NCBI RefSeq assembly: GCF_007827815.1
Contig: NZ_VITH01000002.1
Coordinates: 248,001-312,000 of the forward strand
Length of the DNA: 64,000 nucleotides
Direction: 5' to 3'
DNA from: Azospirillum brasilense
GTDB lineage: Bacteria; Pseudomonadota; Alphaproteobacteria; Azospirillales; Azospirillaceae
The stretch's first letter is position 1. Each line of letters begins with the position of its first letter. The notes beneath the pieces were generated by a model. The model was not told the origin of the DNA, made no database searches, and saw only the letters and a program-made list of their open reading frames with translations. The translations under genes were made by a program, and so were the position numbers. This document shows positions 8,016-15,443 of this stretch, piece by piece.

Positions 8016-9092
8016 ATGACCCAGAACACGCGATCCCCCCGCACCGTTTCCCGCACTCCGGCCCGCGCCTTCGGCGCCGTCGCTCTGGCGCTGGCCGTGG
8101 CGCTGACCGCCGGAACCGCCGACGCCCGCGCCGGTAAGAGCAGTTCCGCGGGCAGCCGCGGCTCGCGCACTTACGAGGCGCCGGCCCAGACCAACACCGC
8201 GCCGCGCGCCGCGCCGATGGAGCGGTCGGCCGCCCCCGCCCAGACTCCGGGCGCCCAGCAGCCGGGCATGGCGTCCCCGGCGGCGGCGCAGCGCGGCGGC
8301 TTCTTCTCGCGCGGCGGCTTCATGCCGGCCCTGATGGGCGGCCTGATCGGCGCCGGCATCGCCGGCATGCTGTTCGGCGGCGGCTTCCTCGACGGGCTGG
8401 GCAGCTTCGCGGGCATCCTGGGCTTCATCCTCCAGATCCTGCTGGTCGTTTTCCTGGTCCGGCTGGCCATGCGCTTCTTCCGCAACCGTTCGGCGGGCGC
8501 GGCGCGGCCGGCGGGCATGGGCGCTTCCAACGCCGCCTATGCCGGTCCGAATCCGGGCGCGGTGAACCCTGGTGCGATGAACCGCGAGGCGGTGGACGCG
8601 CGCTCGAACCCGCTGGGTGGTGGCGCTCGCGGCAGCGCCGCGGCGGGTCCGGCTTCGTCCGGCCGTCCGGGCGTGCGCCGTGACGACCTGGGCATCGGTC
8701 CGGCCGACTATCAGGCGTTCGAGCAGACTCTGGTCGCGGTCCAGACCGCCTACGGCAACGAGGACCTGACGGCCCTGCGCGCCGCCGTGACGCCGGAGAT
8801 GGCCTCCTACTTCACCGAGGAACTGGCGGCGAACCACAACCGCGGCGTGGTCAACCGCCTGTCTGACGTCCGCCTGCTCCAGGGCGACCTGGCCGAGGCG
8901 TGGCGCGAGGGCAACGTGGAATACGCCACCGTGGCGATGCGCTTCTCGCTGACCGACGTGACGGTGGACCGCGCGAGCAACCGCGTGGTCGAGGGCGATC
9001 CGAACCGTCCGGTCGAAGCCACGGAAATCTGGACCTTCACCCGTCCGCGCGGCGGGCGCTGGGTCCTGTCGGCGATCCAACAGGCCGGCTGA
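8016..9092 (+). CDS. Tim44-like domain membrane protein
   Basis: This 358-residue protein has an N-terminal hydrophobic segment (residues 18-36, AFGAVALALAVALTAGTADA) that is a signal peptide or anchor. A Ser/Ala/Pro linker follows, then a Gly-rich double membrane region (GGLIGAGIAGMLFGGGFL and FAGILGFILQILLVVFLV, about residues 108-152). The C-terminal domain, from about residue 230, is the Tim44-like domain (PF04280), with the typical end EIWTFTRPRGGRWVLSAIQQ. Bacterial members are inner-membrane proteins of poorly known role and are not the mitochondrial translocase itself. It appears to be a single-gene unit ended by the hairpin at 9124. Confidence 0.88.
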   Translation: MTQNTRSPRTVSRTPARAFGAVALALAVALTAGTADARAGKSSSAGSRGSRTYEAPAQTNTAPRAAPMERSAAPAQTPGAQQPGMASPAAAQRGGFFSRGGFMPALMGGLIGAGIAGMLFGGGFLDGLGSFAGILGFILQILLVVFLVRLAMRFFRNRSAGAARPAGMGASNAAYAGPNPGAVNPGAMNREAVDARSNPLGGGARGSAAAGPASSGRPGVRRDDLGIGPADYQAFEQTLVAVQTAYGNEDLTALRAAVTPEMASYFTEELAANHNRGVVNRLSDVRLLQGDLAEAWREGNVEYATVAMRFSLTDVTVDRASNRVVEGDPNRPVEATEIWTFTRPRGGRWVLSAIQQAG

Positions 9093-9123
9093 TCCACTCT
9101 CCACTCCTCAACCGGTCTCGCGG

Positions 9124-9150
9124 GGGGGCGTCCGAAAGGGCGCCCCCTTT
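9124..9150 (+). terminator. Probable intrinsic terminator after the Tim44-like gene
   Basis: The stem GGGGGCG (9124-9130) pairs with CGCCCCC (9141-9147) around a 10-nt loop and is followed by TTT. It lies 31 bp past the stop codon. The T-tract is short, as is common in high-GC genomes. Confidence 0.65.
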
Positions 9151-9188
9151 CGCATTTCCGGACTCCCCTGGACAGGCGGGGCATGATA

Positions 9189-9203
9189 GAACATATCAGA
9201 AAC
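9189..9203 (+). promoter_or_regulatory. Putative LexA box for imuA
   Basis: GAAC-ATATCAG-AAAC matches the alphaproteobacterial LexA operator GAAC-N7-GAAC with one mismatch. It ends 26 nt before the imuA ATG in a short AT-rich promoter-like stretch. A perfect copy of the operator precedes imuB at 17088, so both halves of the split cassette look SOS-controlled. Confidence 0.7.
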
Positions 9204-9229
9204 AAATACCTGTCCAGCGGAAGCGAGTC

Positions 9230-10042
9230 ATGCCCGATTCCCAAATGCCACATTCCCGGATGTCCGAAGAGCCCCCGCCAAACCGGGCGGCGGTGCTGGC
9301 CGACCTGCGCGCCCGCATCCGGGGCCTGGAAGGGCTGGGCGGGGAGGGGGCGCGGGTGCTGCCCTTCGGCCTGCCGGACCTCGACGGGGCCTTCCCGGCG
9401 GGCGGGCTGCCGCTCGGCTGCCTGCACGAGGTGGCGGGGGAGGAGCCGGGGGCCAGCACGGCCTTCGCCGCGCACCTGCTGGCCCGCCTCGCCAGCGTGG
9501 CGGCGCCCGCGCTGTGGGTCGTGCGCGGGCGTGACCTGCACGCCGCCGGGCTGGCCGCCTATGGACTGACGCCGGACCGGCTGATCGCCGTGCGCGTCAC
9601 CCGTGACGCCGACGCGCTGTGGGCGATGGAGGAGGCGCTGCGCTGCCGGCGGCTGTCCGCCGTGCTGGGGGAGGTCGGGGGGGTGGACCTGACGGCGAGC
9701 CGCCGGCTGCAACTGGCCGCCGAGTCGTCGGGTGTGACGGGATTCCTGTTGCAGGGCACCGCCCGCCGCTCGGCGGCGAGCGCGGCGGTCACCCGCTGGC
9801 GGATCGCGCCGGCCGCCAGTTGGACGGCGGAGCCGGGCGTCGGCGATCCGCGCTGGCGCGCCGAGTTGGAGCGCTGCCGGGGCGGTCGCCCGGGGGCGTG
9901 GCTTCTGGACTGGCGCGACGGCGCCCTGGTCCCGGCGCAAGCACCGGAGCGGGCCGTTCCCGCGCCGGCATCAACGTCCACCCCGGTTCGGCGTCCGGCC
10001 CCGGCGAGCGGAAGCGGACCGTCCTGGGCCGAGGTGGCGTGA
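9230..10042 (+). CDS. imuA: Mutagenesis protein ImuA (SulA/RecA-like)
   Basis: This 270-residue RecA-related protein acts with ImuB and the error-prone polymerase DnaE2 in SOS mutagenesis. Its N-terminus (LPFGLPDLDGAFPAGGLPLG, about residues 40-60) matches ImuA proteins. The P-loop position is degenerate (EVAGEEPGAS), as expected for a family that lacks a canonical Walker A. Strand VAAPALWVVRG and the segment LSAVLGEVGGVDLTASRRLQLAAE follow the RecA-fold order. The C-terminal tail is Pro/Ala-rich. ATG 9230 is taken as start because it is the first ATG after the LexA box; the ATG at 9260 is an alternative. It is unusual in being about 7 kb from imuB-dnaE2 and on the opposite strand. Confidence 0.87.
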   Translation: MPDSQMPHSRMSEEPPPNRAAVLADLRARIRGLEGLGGEGARVLPFGLPDLDGAFPAGGLPLGCLHEVAGEEPGASTAFAAHLLARLASVAAPALWVVRGRDLHAAGLAAYGLTPDRLIAVRVTRDADALWAMEEALRCRRLSAVLGEVGGVDLTASRRLQLAAESSGVTGFLLQGTARRSAASAAVTRWRIAPAASWTAEPGVGDPRWRAELERCRGGRPGAWLLDWRDGALVPAQAPERAVPAPASTSTPVRRPAPASGSGPSWAEVA

Positions 10043-10125
10043 TGCGGACGGAAGGACGGGCGGCGATGTCGCTTACGCGACAGTTGCCCGTGTCGCTTGC
10101 GCGACGGCCGTCTGTCGGCTTCCGG

Positions 10126-10296
10126 TCAGTAGTTGGTGGCCCAGTCGGGCAGGGGACGCCCGGTTTCGCCATCCCGGTCGGCGTCGGGCGGAAAGGGCGC
10201 GTCGTCCGCGTAGAGCGGCAGTTGCCGGGCGAATTCCGCCGATTCCTCGGCCCGGCGTTGCTCCAGCAAGCGGGCGGCCAAATGAGCGGGCAGCAT
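10126..10296 (-). CDS. Small hypothetical protein, 56 residues
   Basis: This short acidic protein starts MLPAHLAARLLEQRRAEE, a predicted amphipathic helix, and ends in a Pro/Asp-rich tail PLPDWATNY. A textbook ribosome-binding site (AAGGAGG) lies 7 nt upstream of the ATG, the best evidence that it is real and that translation begins here rather than further up the open frame. I do not recognise a family. It is divergent from the DTW-domain gene, with a CRP-like dyad in the shared upstream region. Confidence 0.65.
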   Translation of the reverse strand: MLPAHLAARLLEQRRAEESAEFARQLPLYADDAPFPPDADRDGETGRPLPDWATNY

Positions 10297-10408
10297 GGCA
10301 AGCCTCCTTCTGAGCGTCGGGAGAGCCTGGGGAGCGGTCCTGTCGGCCGCCCTCGGCCCAACCCGTCCTGTGTGTCTGGACGCTATCATGCAAGGTCCAG
10401 GCCTCTAA

Positions 10409-10422
10409 GTGATGCAGATCAC
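10409..10422. promoter_or_regulatory. CRP-like dyad GTGA-N6-TCAC
   Basis: GTGATGCAGATCAC contains both half-sites of the CRP/FNR-superfamily core (GTGA-N6-TCAC) in an AT-richer pocket. It lies between the divergent 56-residue gene (start 10296) and the DTW gene (start 10545). Binding by a CRP-type regulator is inference from the motif alone. Confidence 0.4.
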
Positions 10423-10544
10423 GCGTTATGCAAACTTTAATGCGCCCGTTTCTTTTTTCAGGCCCCGTTCCTTTTTTCGGATGAGAGGCCCATAGTCCCC
10501 GCCTCCCGCTTTTCCCGCCGATGTTCCTTCTTCCGAGACCGACC

Positions 10545-11234
10545 ATGCACGCCGAACCCTGCCCCACCTGCCTAAAACCTATGCATTTGTGCGTCTGCGA
10601 GGCAGTGGAGCCGATCGACAACGCCGTCTTCCTGCTCATCCTCCAGCACCCGCAGGAAAAGCGCGAGACGCTGGGCACCGCGCAGATCGCCCATCTCCAG
10701 TTCAAGAACTCCGCGCTGAAGGTGGGGCTGAGCTGGTCGAACCTGAAGCGCATCCTGGGACGCGAGGTCGATTACAAGCGCTGGGGCGTGCTCTATCTCG
10801 GCCCGGTCAAGCAGGGTGCGGCCCCGCTGCCGGAGGTGTCCGTGGTGGACAAGGGCGGCGTCCCGCAGAAGGACAGCGAACTGGTGCTGGGCGACCTGGA
10901 GGGCGTCATCGTCCTGGACGGCACCTGGAGCCAGGCCAAGACGCTGTGGTGGCGCAACCCGTGGCTCCTGAAGTGCCGGCGCATCGTGCTGAACCCGCAG
11001 TTCCGCTCCCTCTACGGGCAGGCCCGCAAGGAGCCGCGGCGCGACAGCGTGTCGACCCTGGAGGCCGCCGCCTTCCTGCTGTCGCGGCTGGAGGCCGAGC
11101 CGGCGGTCCTCGACCGCGCGCTGAAGCCTTTCGCGCTGCTGCTGAAGAAGCTGCGAGCGCCGCGCCCGCGCCCCGTTCTGCCGCCCCGCGCGGACGCGGC
11201 GGAGCCGGCCGCGGAAGGAGACGAGGCGGAATAA
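10545..11234 (+). CDS. DTW-domain tRNA-uridine aminocarboxypropyltransferase (TapT-like)
   Basis: This 229-residue enzyme of the DTW family transfers the 3-amino-3-carboxypropyl group of SAM to a uridine of tRNA (acp3U), as known for E. coli TapT. It shows the zinc-type cysteines C6, C9, C16 and C18 (PCPTCLKPMHLCVC) and the segment QHPQEKRETLGTA (34-46) typical of the family. The signature DGTW is at residues 125-128, followed by SQAKTLWWRNPWL. The C-terminal tail is Pro/Arg-rich. An upstream ATG at 10521 is possible, but homology starts at the Cys motif, so the later one is chosen. Confidence 0.88.
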   Translation: MHAEPCPTCLKPMHLCVCEAVEPIDNAVFLLILQHPQEKRETLGTAQIAHLQFKNSALKVGLSWSNLKRILGREVDYKRWGVLYLGPVKQGAAPLPEVSVVDKGGVPQKDSELVLGDLEGVIVLDGTWSQAKTLWWRNPWLLKCRRIVLNPQFRSLYGQARKEPRRDSVSTLEAAAFLLSRLEAEPAVLDRALKPFALLLKKLRAPRPRPVLPPRADAAEPAAEGDEAE

Positions 11235-11378
11235 TCCGCATTTCTTCCGGGATCGCCCTTTCCGGGTAAGCCCCCTCGACCAGGGCGGCCGCGGCAACCA
11301 ACACGCCGTTTCGCTGTTGGGGATTGCATCGGCCGCTTGGGTCTCAACGCAAGCGGGCCTCAACCAAGGGAGCGATCC

Positions 11379-11456
11379 ATGAAGGGCGTTTTGCTGTGGC
11401 TTGTCGGTATTCCCATTCCGATCATTCTTCTGCTGTACCTGTTCAACGTCCTCTGA
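11379..11456 (+). CDS. 25-residue single-helix membrane peptide
   Basis: This tiny gene encodes a short hydrophobic helix around VGIPIPIILLLYLFNVL after a single Lys near the start. It is preceded by an AAGGGAG ribosome-binding site 8 nt upstream. A start codon with a good ribosome-binding site and an all-hydrophobic sequence argue that it is translated. It lies alone between the DTW gene and the phosphatase. The function is unknown. Confidence 0.6.
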   Translation: MKGVLLWLVGIPIPIILLLYLFNVL

Positions 11457-11545
11457 TCGGGCCTTCGATCGGCTTGACGGCACGGACCGGCGGCGCCACA
11501 TGCGAACCGCGCCGCCCTCCGCGCGCACGGCAAGAGACGAGGACC

Positions 11546-12124
11546 ATGGCCCGCGATTTCGTTCCCTTCGGACTGACCGTCTGCGGCATCGAGGAGCTGA
11601 ACGGCTTCTGCGAGGCCGGCGTGACCCACGTCCTGTCGATCCTCGACCCCGGCCACCCGGAGCCGACTGCTTTCGGGTCCTATGGCGAGCACACGCGGCT
11701 GGAACTGCGCTTCCACGACATCATCGACCCCTACATGGGCCAGTCCCTGCCGCAGCGCGCCGACGTCGAGCGCATCCTGGCCTTCGGGCGCGACCTGATG
11801 ACCGAGCCGACCGGGGTGGGTGGGCTGCTCGTCCATTGCCACGCCGGCATTTCGCGCTCGACCGCCGCCCTGACCATGATCCTGGCCCAGGCCAGCCCCG
11901 ACCGTCCCGCCGCCGAGGCGATGGCCGCCGTGGTCAACATCCGCCACAAGGCGTGGCCCAACCTGCGCATGATCGAATTCGCCGACGAGATCCTGGAGCG
12001 CAAGGGCGAGCTGGTCGCCGCCGTCCGCGCCCGCCATCGGAGCTATGGCCTGGAGCGCCCCGATCTGGTCCAGTTCATGATCGACAACGGCCGGGTGCGC
12101 GAGGTCGCGGATCTGATCGACTGA
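11546..12124 (+). CDS. Dual-specificity/tyrosine protein phosphatase family protein
   Basis: This 192-residue cytosolic protein has the cysteine phosphatase loop HCHAGISRS at residues 97-105. The nucleophile is C98 and the phosphate-binding Arg is R104. A general-acid Asp is plausible at DIIDPYMG (about 58-65). The surrounding order (SILDPGHPEP, then the loop, then helix AALTMILAQ) resembles the short bacterial tyrosine phosphatases often annotated simply as protein tyrosine phosphatase. The start is the ATG after GAGACGAGG. The substrate is unknown. It converges on dnaE2 with only 21 bp between the stops. Confidence 0.82.
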   Translation: MARDFVPFGLTVCGIEELNGFCEAGVTHVLSILDPGHPEPTAFGSYGEHTRLELRFHDIIDPYMGQSLPQRADVERILAFGRDLMTEPTGVGGLLVHCHAGISRSTAALTMILAQASPDRPAAEAMAAVVNIRHKAWPNLRMIEFADEILERKGELVAAVRARHRSYGLERPDLVQFMIDNGRVREVADLID

Positions 12125-12145
12125 CCGTTCCTTTCCAACCGTTCC

Positions 12146-15100
12146 TCAGCGGAAGTTCCGCCCCTCCGGGAAGACCGCGGCGGCGGAGCGGTTGGGCAGC
12201 GCGTCGGGGTCGGTCAGGTCGTGCAGCCGGTGCGTCAGGTCGCTCAGCCGCTCGACGCGCAGGTGGATGACCTCGCCGCCCTCGGGGTTTGGCTTGCCGC
12301 TGCGCTCCACCCGGCCGGTGGCGGCGATCAGGCGGGCGCCGATGATCGTCTTGCGGAACGTCTCGAACACGTCGGGCATGATGACGAGGTTGGCGATGCC
12401 GGTCTCGTCCTCCAGCGTGATGAAGACCACGCCCTCGGCGCTGCCCGGCCGCTGCCGGACCAACGCCAGCCCCGCCACGGTCAGCCGCGTTCCGGCCCGC
12501 ACCGTGCCCAGCCGTTCGGTCGGGACCACCCCGGCGAAGCCGTCCCGCAGCAGCGCCATGGGGTGCGCCTTCAGCGACAGGCACAGGCTGCCGTAGTCCA
12601 TCACCACATGCTCGCCCAGCGCCATGGCCGGCAGGAGCGCCTGTGGCTCGTCCCGGCCGGAGTCGGCGAGGCCGGCGAACAGCGGCAGCGGCTGCGCCCC
12701 CAACGCCTTCACCGCCCACAGCGCGGCCCGCCGGTCCAGCCCGACGGAGCGGAAGGCGTCGGCCTTGGCCAGCCGCTCCAGCCCGGCGACCGGCATGCGC
12801 GCGCGGCGCCACAGGTCGTAGGGATCGCGGTAGCCCGCTCCACGGCACAGCACGAGTTGCTGCGCGTCCTCCTCGTCCATCCCCCGGACCAGACGCAGGC
12901 CGAGACGCAGGGCATGCCTTATTCCCTCTCCCGCCCCGGGAGAGGGTGGCCGCGCAGCGGCCGGGTGAGGGTGCATCCAAGGATTGGCGCGCTGATTCTC
13001 GGCGTTACCCTCACCCTCCCGCCTTTGGCGGGTCCCTCCCTCTCCCGGGGCGGGAGAGGGTGACAGCGGTTCCAGCGTGCAGTCCCAGTTGGAGGCGTTC
13101 ACGTCCGGGGGCAGCACAATCACCCCATGCTCGCGGGCGTCGCGGACGATCTGGGCGGGGGCGTAGAAGCCCATGGGCTGGCTGTTCAGCAGCGCCGCGG
13201 CGAAGACGTCCGGGTGGTGGCACTTCATCCAGGCCGACACATAGGCCAGCAGGGCGAAGCTCGCCGCGTGGCTTTCGGGAAAGCCGTACTCGCCGAACCC
13301 CTCGATCTGCTGGAAGCAGCGCTCGGCGAAGGCGCGGTCGTAGCCTTTCCCGACCATGCCCTCGATGAACCGGTCGCGGAAGAGCTGGACCTCTCCGGTC
13401 TTGCGGAAGGTCGCCATGGCGCGGCGCAGCCGGTCGGCGTCCTCCGCGCTGAAGCCGGCGCCGACGATGGCGATCTGCATCGCCTGTTCCTGGAACAGCG
13501 GCACGCCCAGCGTCCTCTTCAGCACCGCTTCCAGGTCGGGAGATGGGTAGGTGACCAATTCCTCTTTGTTGCGGCGCCGCAGGTAGGGGTGGACCATGTC
13601 GCCCTGGATCGGGCCGGGGCGCACGATGGCGACCTGGATCACCAGATCGTAGAACCTCTTGGGCCGCAGGCGGGGCAGCATGGACATCTGCGCCCGGCTC
13701 TCCACCTGGAAGACGCCCAGGCTGTCGGCCCGGCACAGCATGTCGTAGGTCGCCGGGTCCCCCTGCGGCACCGTCGCCAGCGTCAGGGGACGCTCGTAAT
13801 GCCGCTTCAGCAGATCGAAGCCGCGGTGCAGGCAGGTCAGCATCCCCAGCGCCAGCACGTCCACCTTCAGGATGCCCAGCGCGTCGATGTCGTCCTTGTC
13901 CCACTCGATGGTCGTGCGACCTTCCATGGCGGCGTTGGCGATGGGGCAGAGGTCGCTCAGAGGGCCGCGGGTGATGACGAAGCCACCGACATGCTGCGAC
14001 AGGTGGCGGGGGAAGCTGATCAGCTCCTGCGCCAGTTCCAGCGTTTGGCGCAGCCGCGGGTCGTCGGGGTCGAAGCCATATTGCCGGGCGCGCTCCTCGT
14101 CCACGCCGTGGCGGCTCCAGCCCCAGACGGAGGAGGACAGCCGCGCCACCAGATCGGCGGACAGGCCCATGGCCTTGCCGACCTCGCGGATGGCGCCGCG
14201 GGCGCGGTAGCGGATGACGGTGGCGGTCAGCCCGGCCCGCTCACGCCCGTATTTCCGATAGATGTACTGGATGACCTCCTCGCGCCGCTCATGCTCGAAA
14301 TCCACGTCGATGTCCGGCGGCTCGTTCCGGGCCGAGGAGATGAAGCGCTCGAACAGCAGCGTGGTGGTGGCGGGATTGACCTCCGTGATGCCCAGGCAAT
14401 AGCAGACCGCCGAATTGGCCGCCGAGCCGCGCCCCTGGCAGAGGATGTCCTGCGAGCGGGCGTGGCGGACGATGTCGTGCACCGTCAGGAAATAGGGCGC
14501 GTAGCCGAGCTGCCCGATCAACGCCAATTCGCGGTGCAGGGTCTGCGCCACCGTCTCCGGCACGCCGTCCGGGTAGCGGCGGGCGGCGCCGACCCAGGTC
14601 AGATCGGTCAGCGTCTCCTGCGGGCTGCGCCCGTCCTCGGCCACCTCGTCCGGGTATTCGTAGCGCAGCTCCTCCAGCGAGAAGCGGCAGGCGGCGGCGA
14701 TCTCCACCGTGCGGGCGACGGCCTCGGGGTGGCGGTGGAACAGGCGCGCCATCTCCACCCCGGCCTTCAAATGCCGCTCGGCGTTGGCGGACAGGCGCCA
14801 GCCCGCCTCGTCGATGGTCGTGCCGCTGCGGATGCAGGTCATCACGTCGGCCAACGGGCGGCGGTCGGGCGTGTGATAGAGCACGTCGTTGGTCGCCACC
14901 AGCGGCACCCGCTCCGCCTCGGCCAGCCCGCCCAGCCAGGACAGCCGCCGCTGGTCGTCGCCGAGGTAGCGGTGGCTGGCGGCGAGGTGCAGGCGGTCCC
15001 CCAGATCGTTGCGCCAGCCGCGCAGCGCGTGGACGAAGGCGGGGTCGCGCTGGTCCGGCGGCACCAGCAGGAACAGCATCCCCTCCGCATGCTCCAGCAC

Positions 15101-15433
15101 GTCGGCGCGGCCGATGAAGCAGGCGCCCTTGGGCGCCCGCCGCTTGCCCAGCGTCAGCAGCCGCGACAGCCGCGCGTAGGCCGCCCGGTCGGTGGGGTAG
15201 GCGAGCAGGCTGTCCGCGTCGGTCAGGTCCAGCCGGCAGCCGACGATCAGGCGCAGCCCGTGCTTGCGGGCGGCGGCGTGCGCCTGCACCACCCCGGCCA
15301 GCGAGTTGCGGTCGGTCACCGCCACCGCGGCGTGGCCGAGGCCGGCGGCGGTCAGCGCCAGCTCGTCCGGGTGGGACGCGCCCTCCAGGAAGGTGAAGCT
15401 GGTCGAGACCTGGAGTTCGGCGTAGGGAGTCAT
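12146..15433 (-). CDS. dnaE2: Error-prone DNA polymerase DnaE2 (ImuC)
   Basis: This 1095-residue alpha subunit of an error-prone C-family polymerase works with ImuA and ImuB in translesion synthesis after SOS induction. It has an N-terminal PHP domain (start ELQVSTSFTFLEGASHPDEL), the polymerase core with CQGRGSAANSAVCYCLGIT near residue 335 and catalytic acidic motif PPDIDVDFEHERR near 374, then helix-hairpin-helix and OB-fold regions (end TLEDETGIANLVIMPDVF). The start is 10 bp after the imuB stop, giving one operon. It is odd that about 50 residues near 788-838 are encoded by a palindromic repeat of the intergenic type (12924-13060), read in frame between DCTLEP and the downstream HALRLGLRLVRG. 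Confidence 0.95.
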   Translation of the reverse strand: MTPYAELQVSTSFTFLEGASHPDELALTAAGLGHAAVAVTDRNSLAGVVQAHAAARKHGLRLIVGCRLDLTDADSLLAYPTDRAAYARLSRLLTLGKRRAPKGACFIGRADVLEHAEGMLFLLVPPDQRDPAFVHALRGWRNDLGDRLHLAASHRYLGDDQRRLSWLGGLAEAERVPLVATNDVLYHTPDRRPLADVMTCIRSGTTIDEAGWRLSANAERHLKAGVEMARLFHRHPEAVARTVEIAAACRFSLEELRYEYPDEVAEDGRSPQETLTDLTWVGAARRYPDGVPETVAQTLHRELALIGQLGYAPYFLTVHDIVRHARSQDILCQGRGSAANSAVCYCLGITEVNPATTTLLFERFISSARNEPPDIDVDFEHERREEVIQYIYRKYGRERAGLTATVIRYRARGAIREVGKAMGLSADLVARLSSSVWGWSRHGVDEERARQYGFDPDDPRLRQTLELAQELISFPRHLSQHVGGFVITRGPLSDLCPIANAAMEGRTTIEWDKDDIDALGILKVDVLALGMLTCLHRGFDLLKRHYERPLTLATVPQGDPATYDMLCRADSLGVFQVESRAQMSMLPRLRPKRFYDLVIQVAIVRPGPIQGDMVHPYLRRRNKEELVTYPSPDLEAVLKRTLGVPLFQEQAMQIAIVGAGFSAEDADRLRRAMATFRKTGEVQLFRDRFIEGMVGKGYDRAFAERCFQQIEGFGEYGFPESHAASFALLAYVSAWMKCHHPDVFAAALLNSQPMGFYAPAQIVRDAREHGVIVLPPDVNASNWDCTLEPLSPSPAPGEGGTRQRREGEGNAENQRANPWMHPHPAAARPPSPGAGEGIRHALRLGLRLVRGMDEEDAQQLVLCRGAGYRDPYDLWRRARMPVAGLERLAKADAFRSVGLDRRAALWAVKALGAQPLPLFAGLADSGRDEPQALLPAMALGEHVVMDYGSLCLSLKAHPMALLRDGFAGVVPTERLGTVRAGTRLTVAGLALVRQRPGSAEGVVFITLEDETGIANLVIMPDVFETFRKTIIGARLIAATGRVERSGKPNPEGGEVIHLRVERLSDLTHRLHDLTDPDALPNRSAAAVFPEGRNFR
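12924..13060. repeat. Palindromic repeat carried in frame inside dnaE2
   Basis: The outer arms at 12924-12946 and 13038-13060 are perfect 23-bp reverse complements (CCCTCTCCCGCCCCGGGAGA...), each also a small palindrome. Inner arms GGGTGAGGGT (12963-12972) and ACCCTCACCC (13007-13016) also pair. The whole element is about 137 bp. It has the same design as the intergenic elements at 30561 and 59361. Here it lies in the coding sequence and contributes a Pro/Gly/Arg/Glu-rich segment to the polymerase without breaking the frame. Confidence 0.9.
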
Positions 15434-15443
15434 GGCGGCCCCG

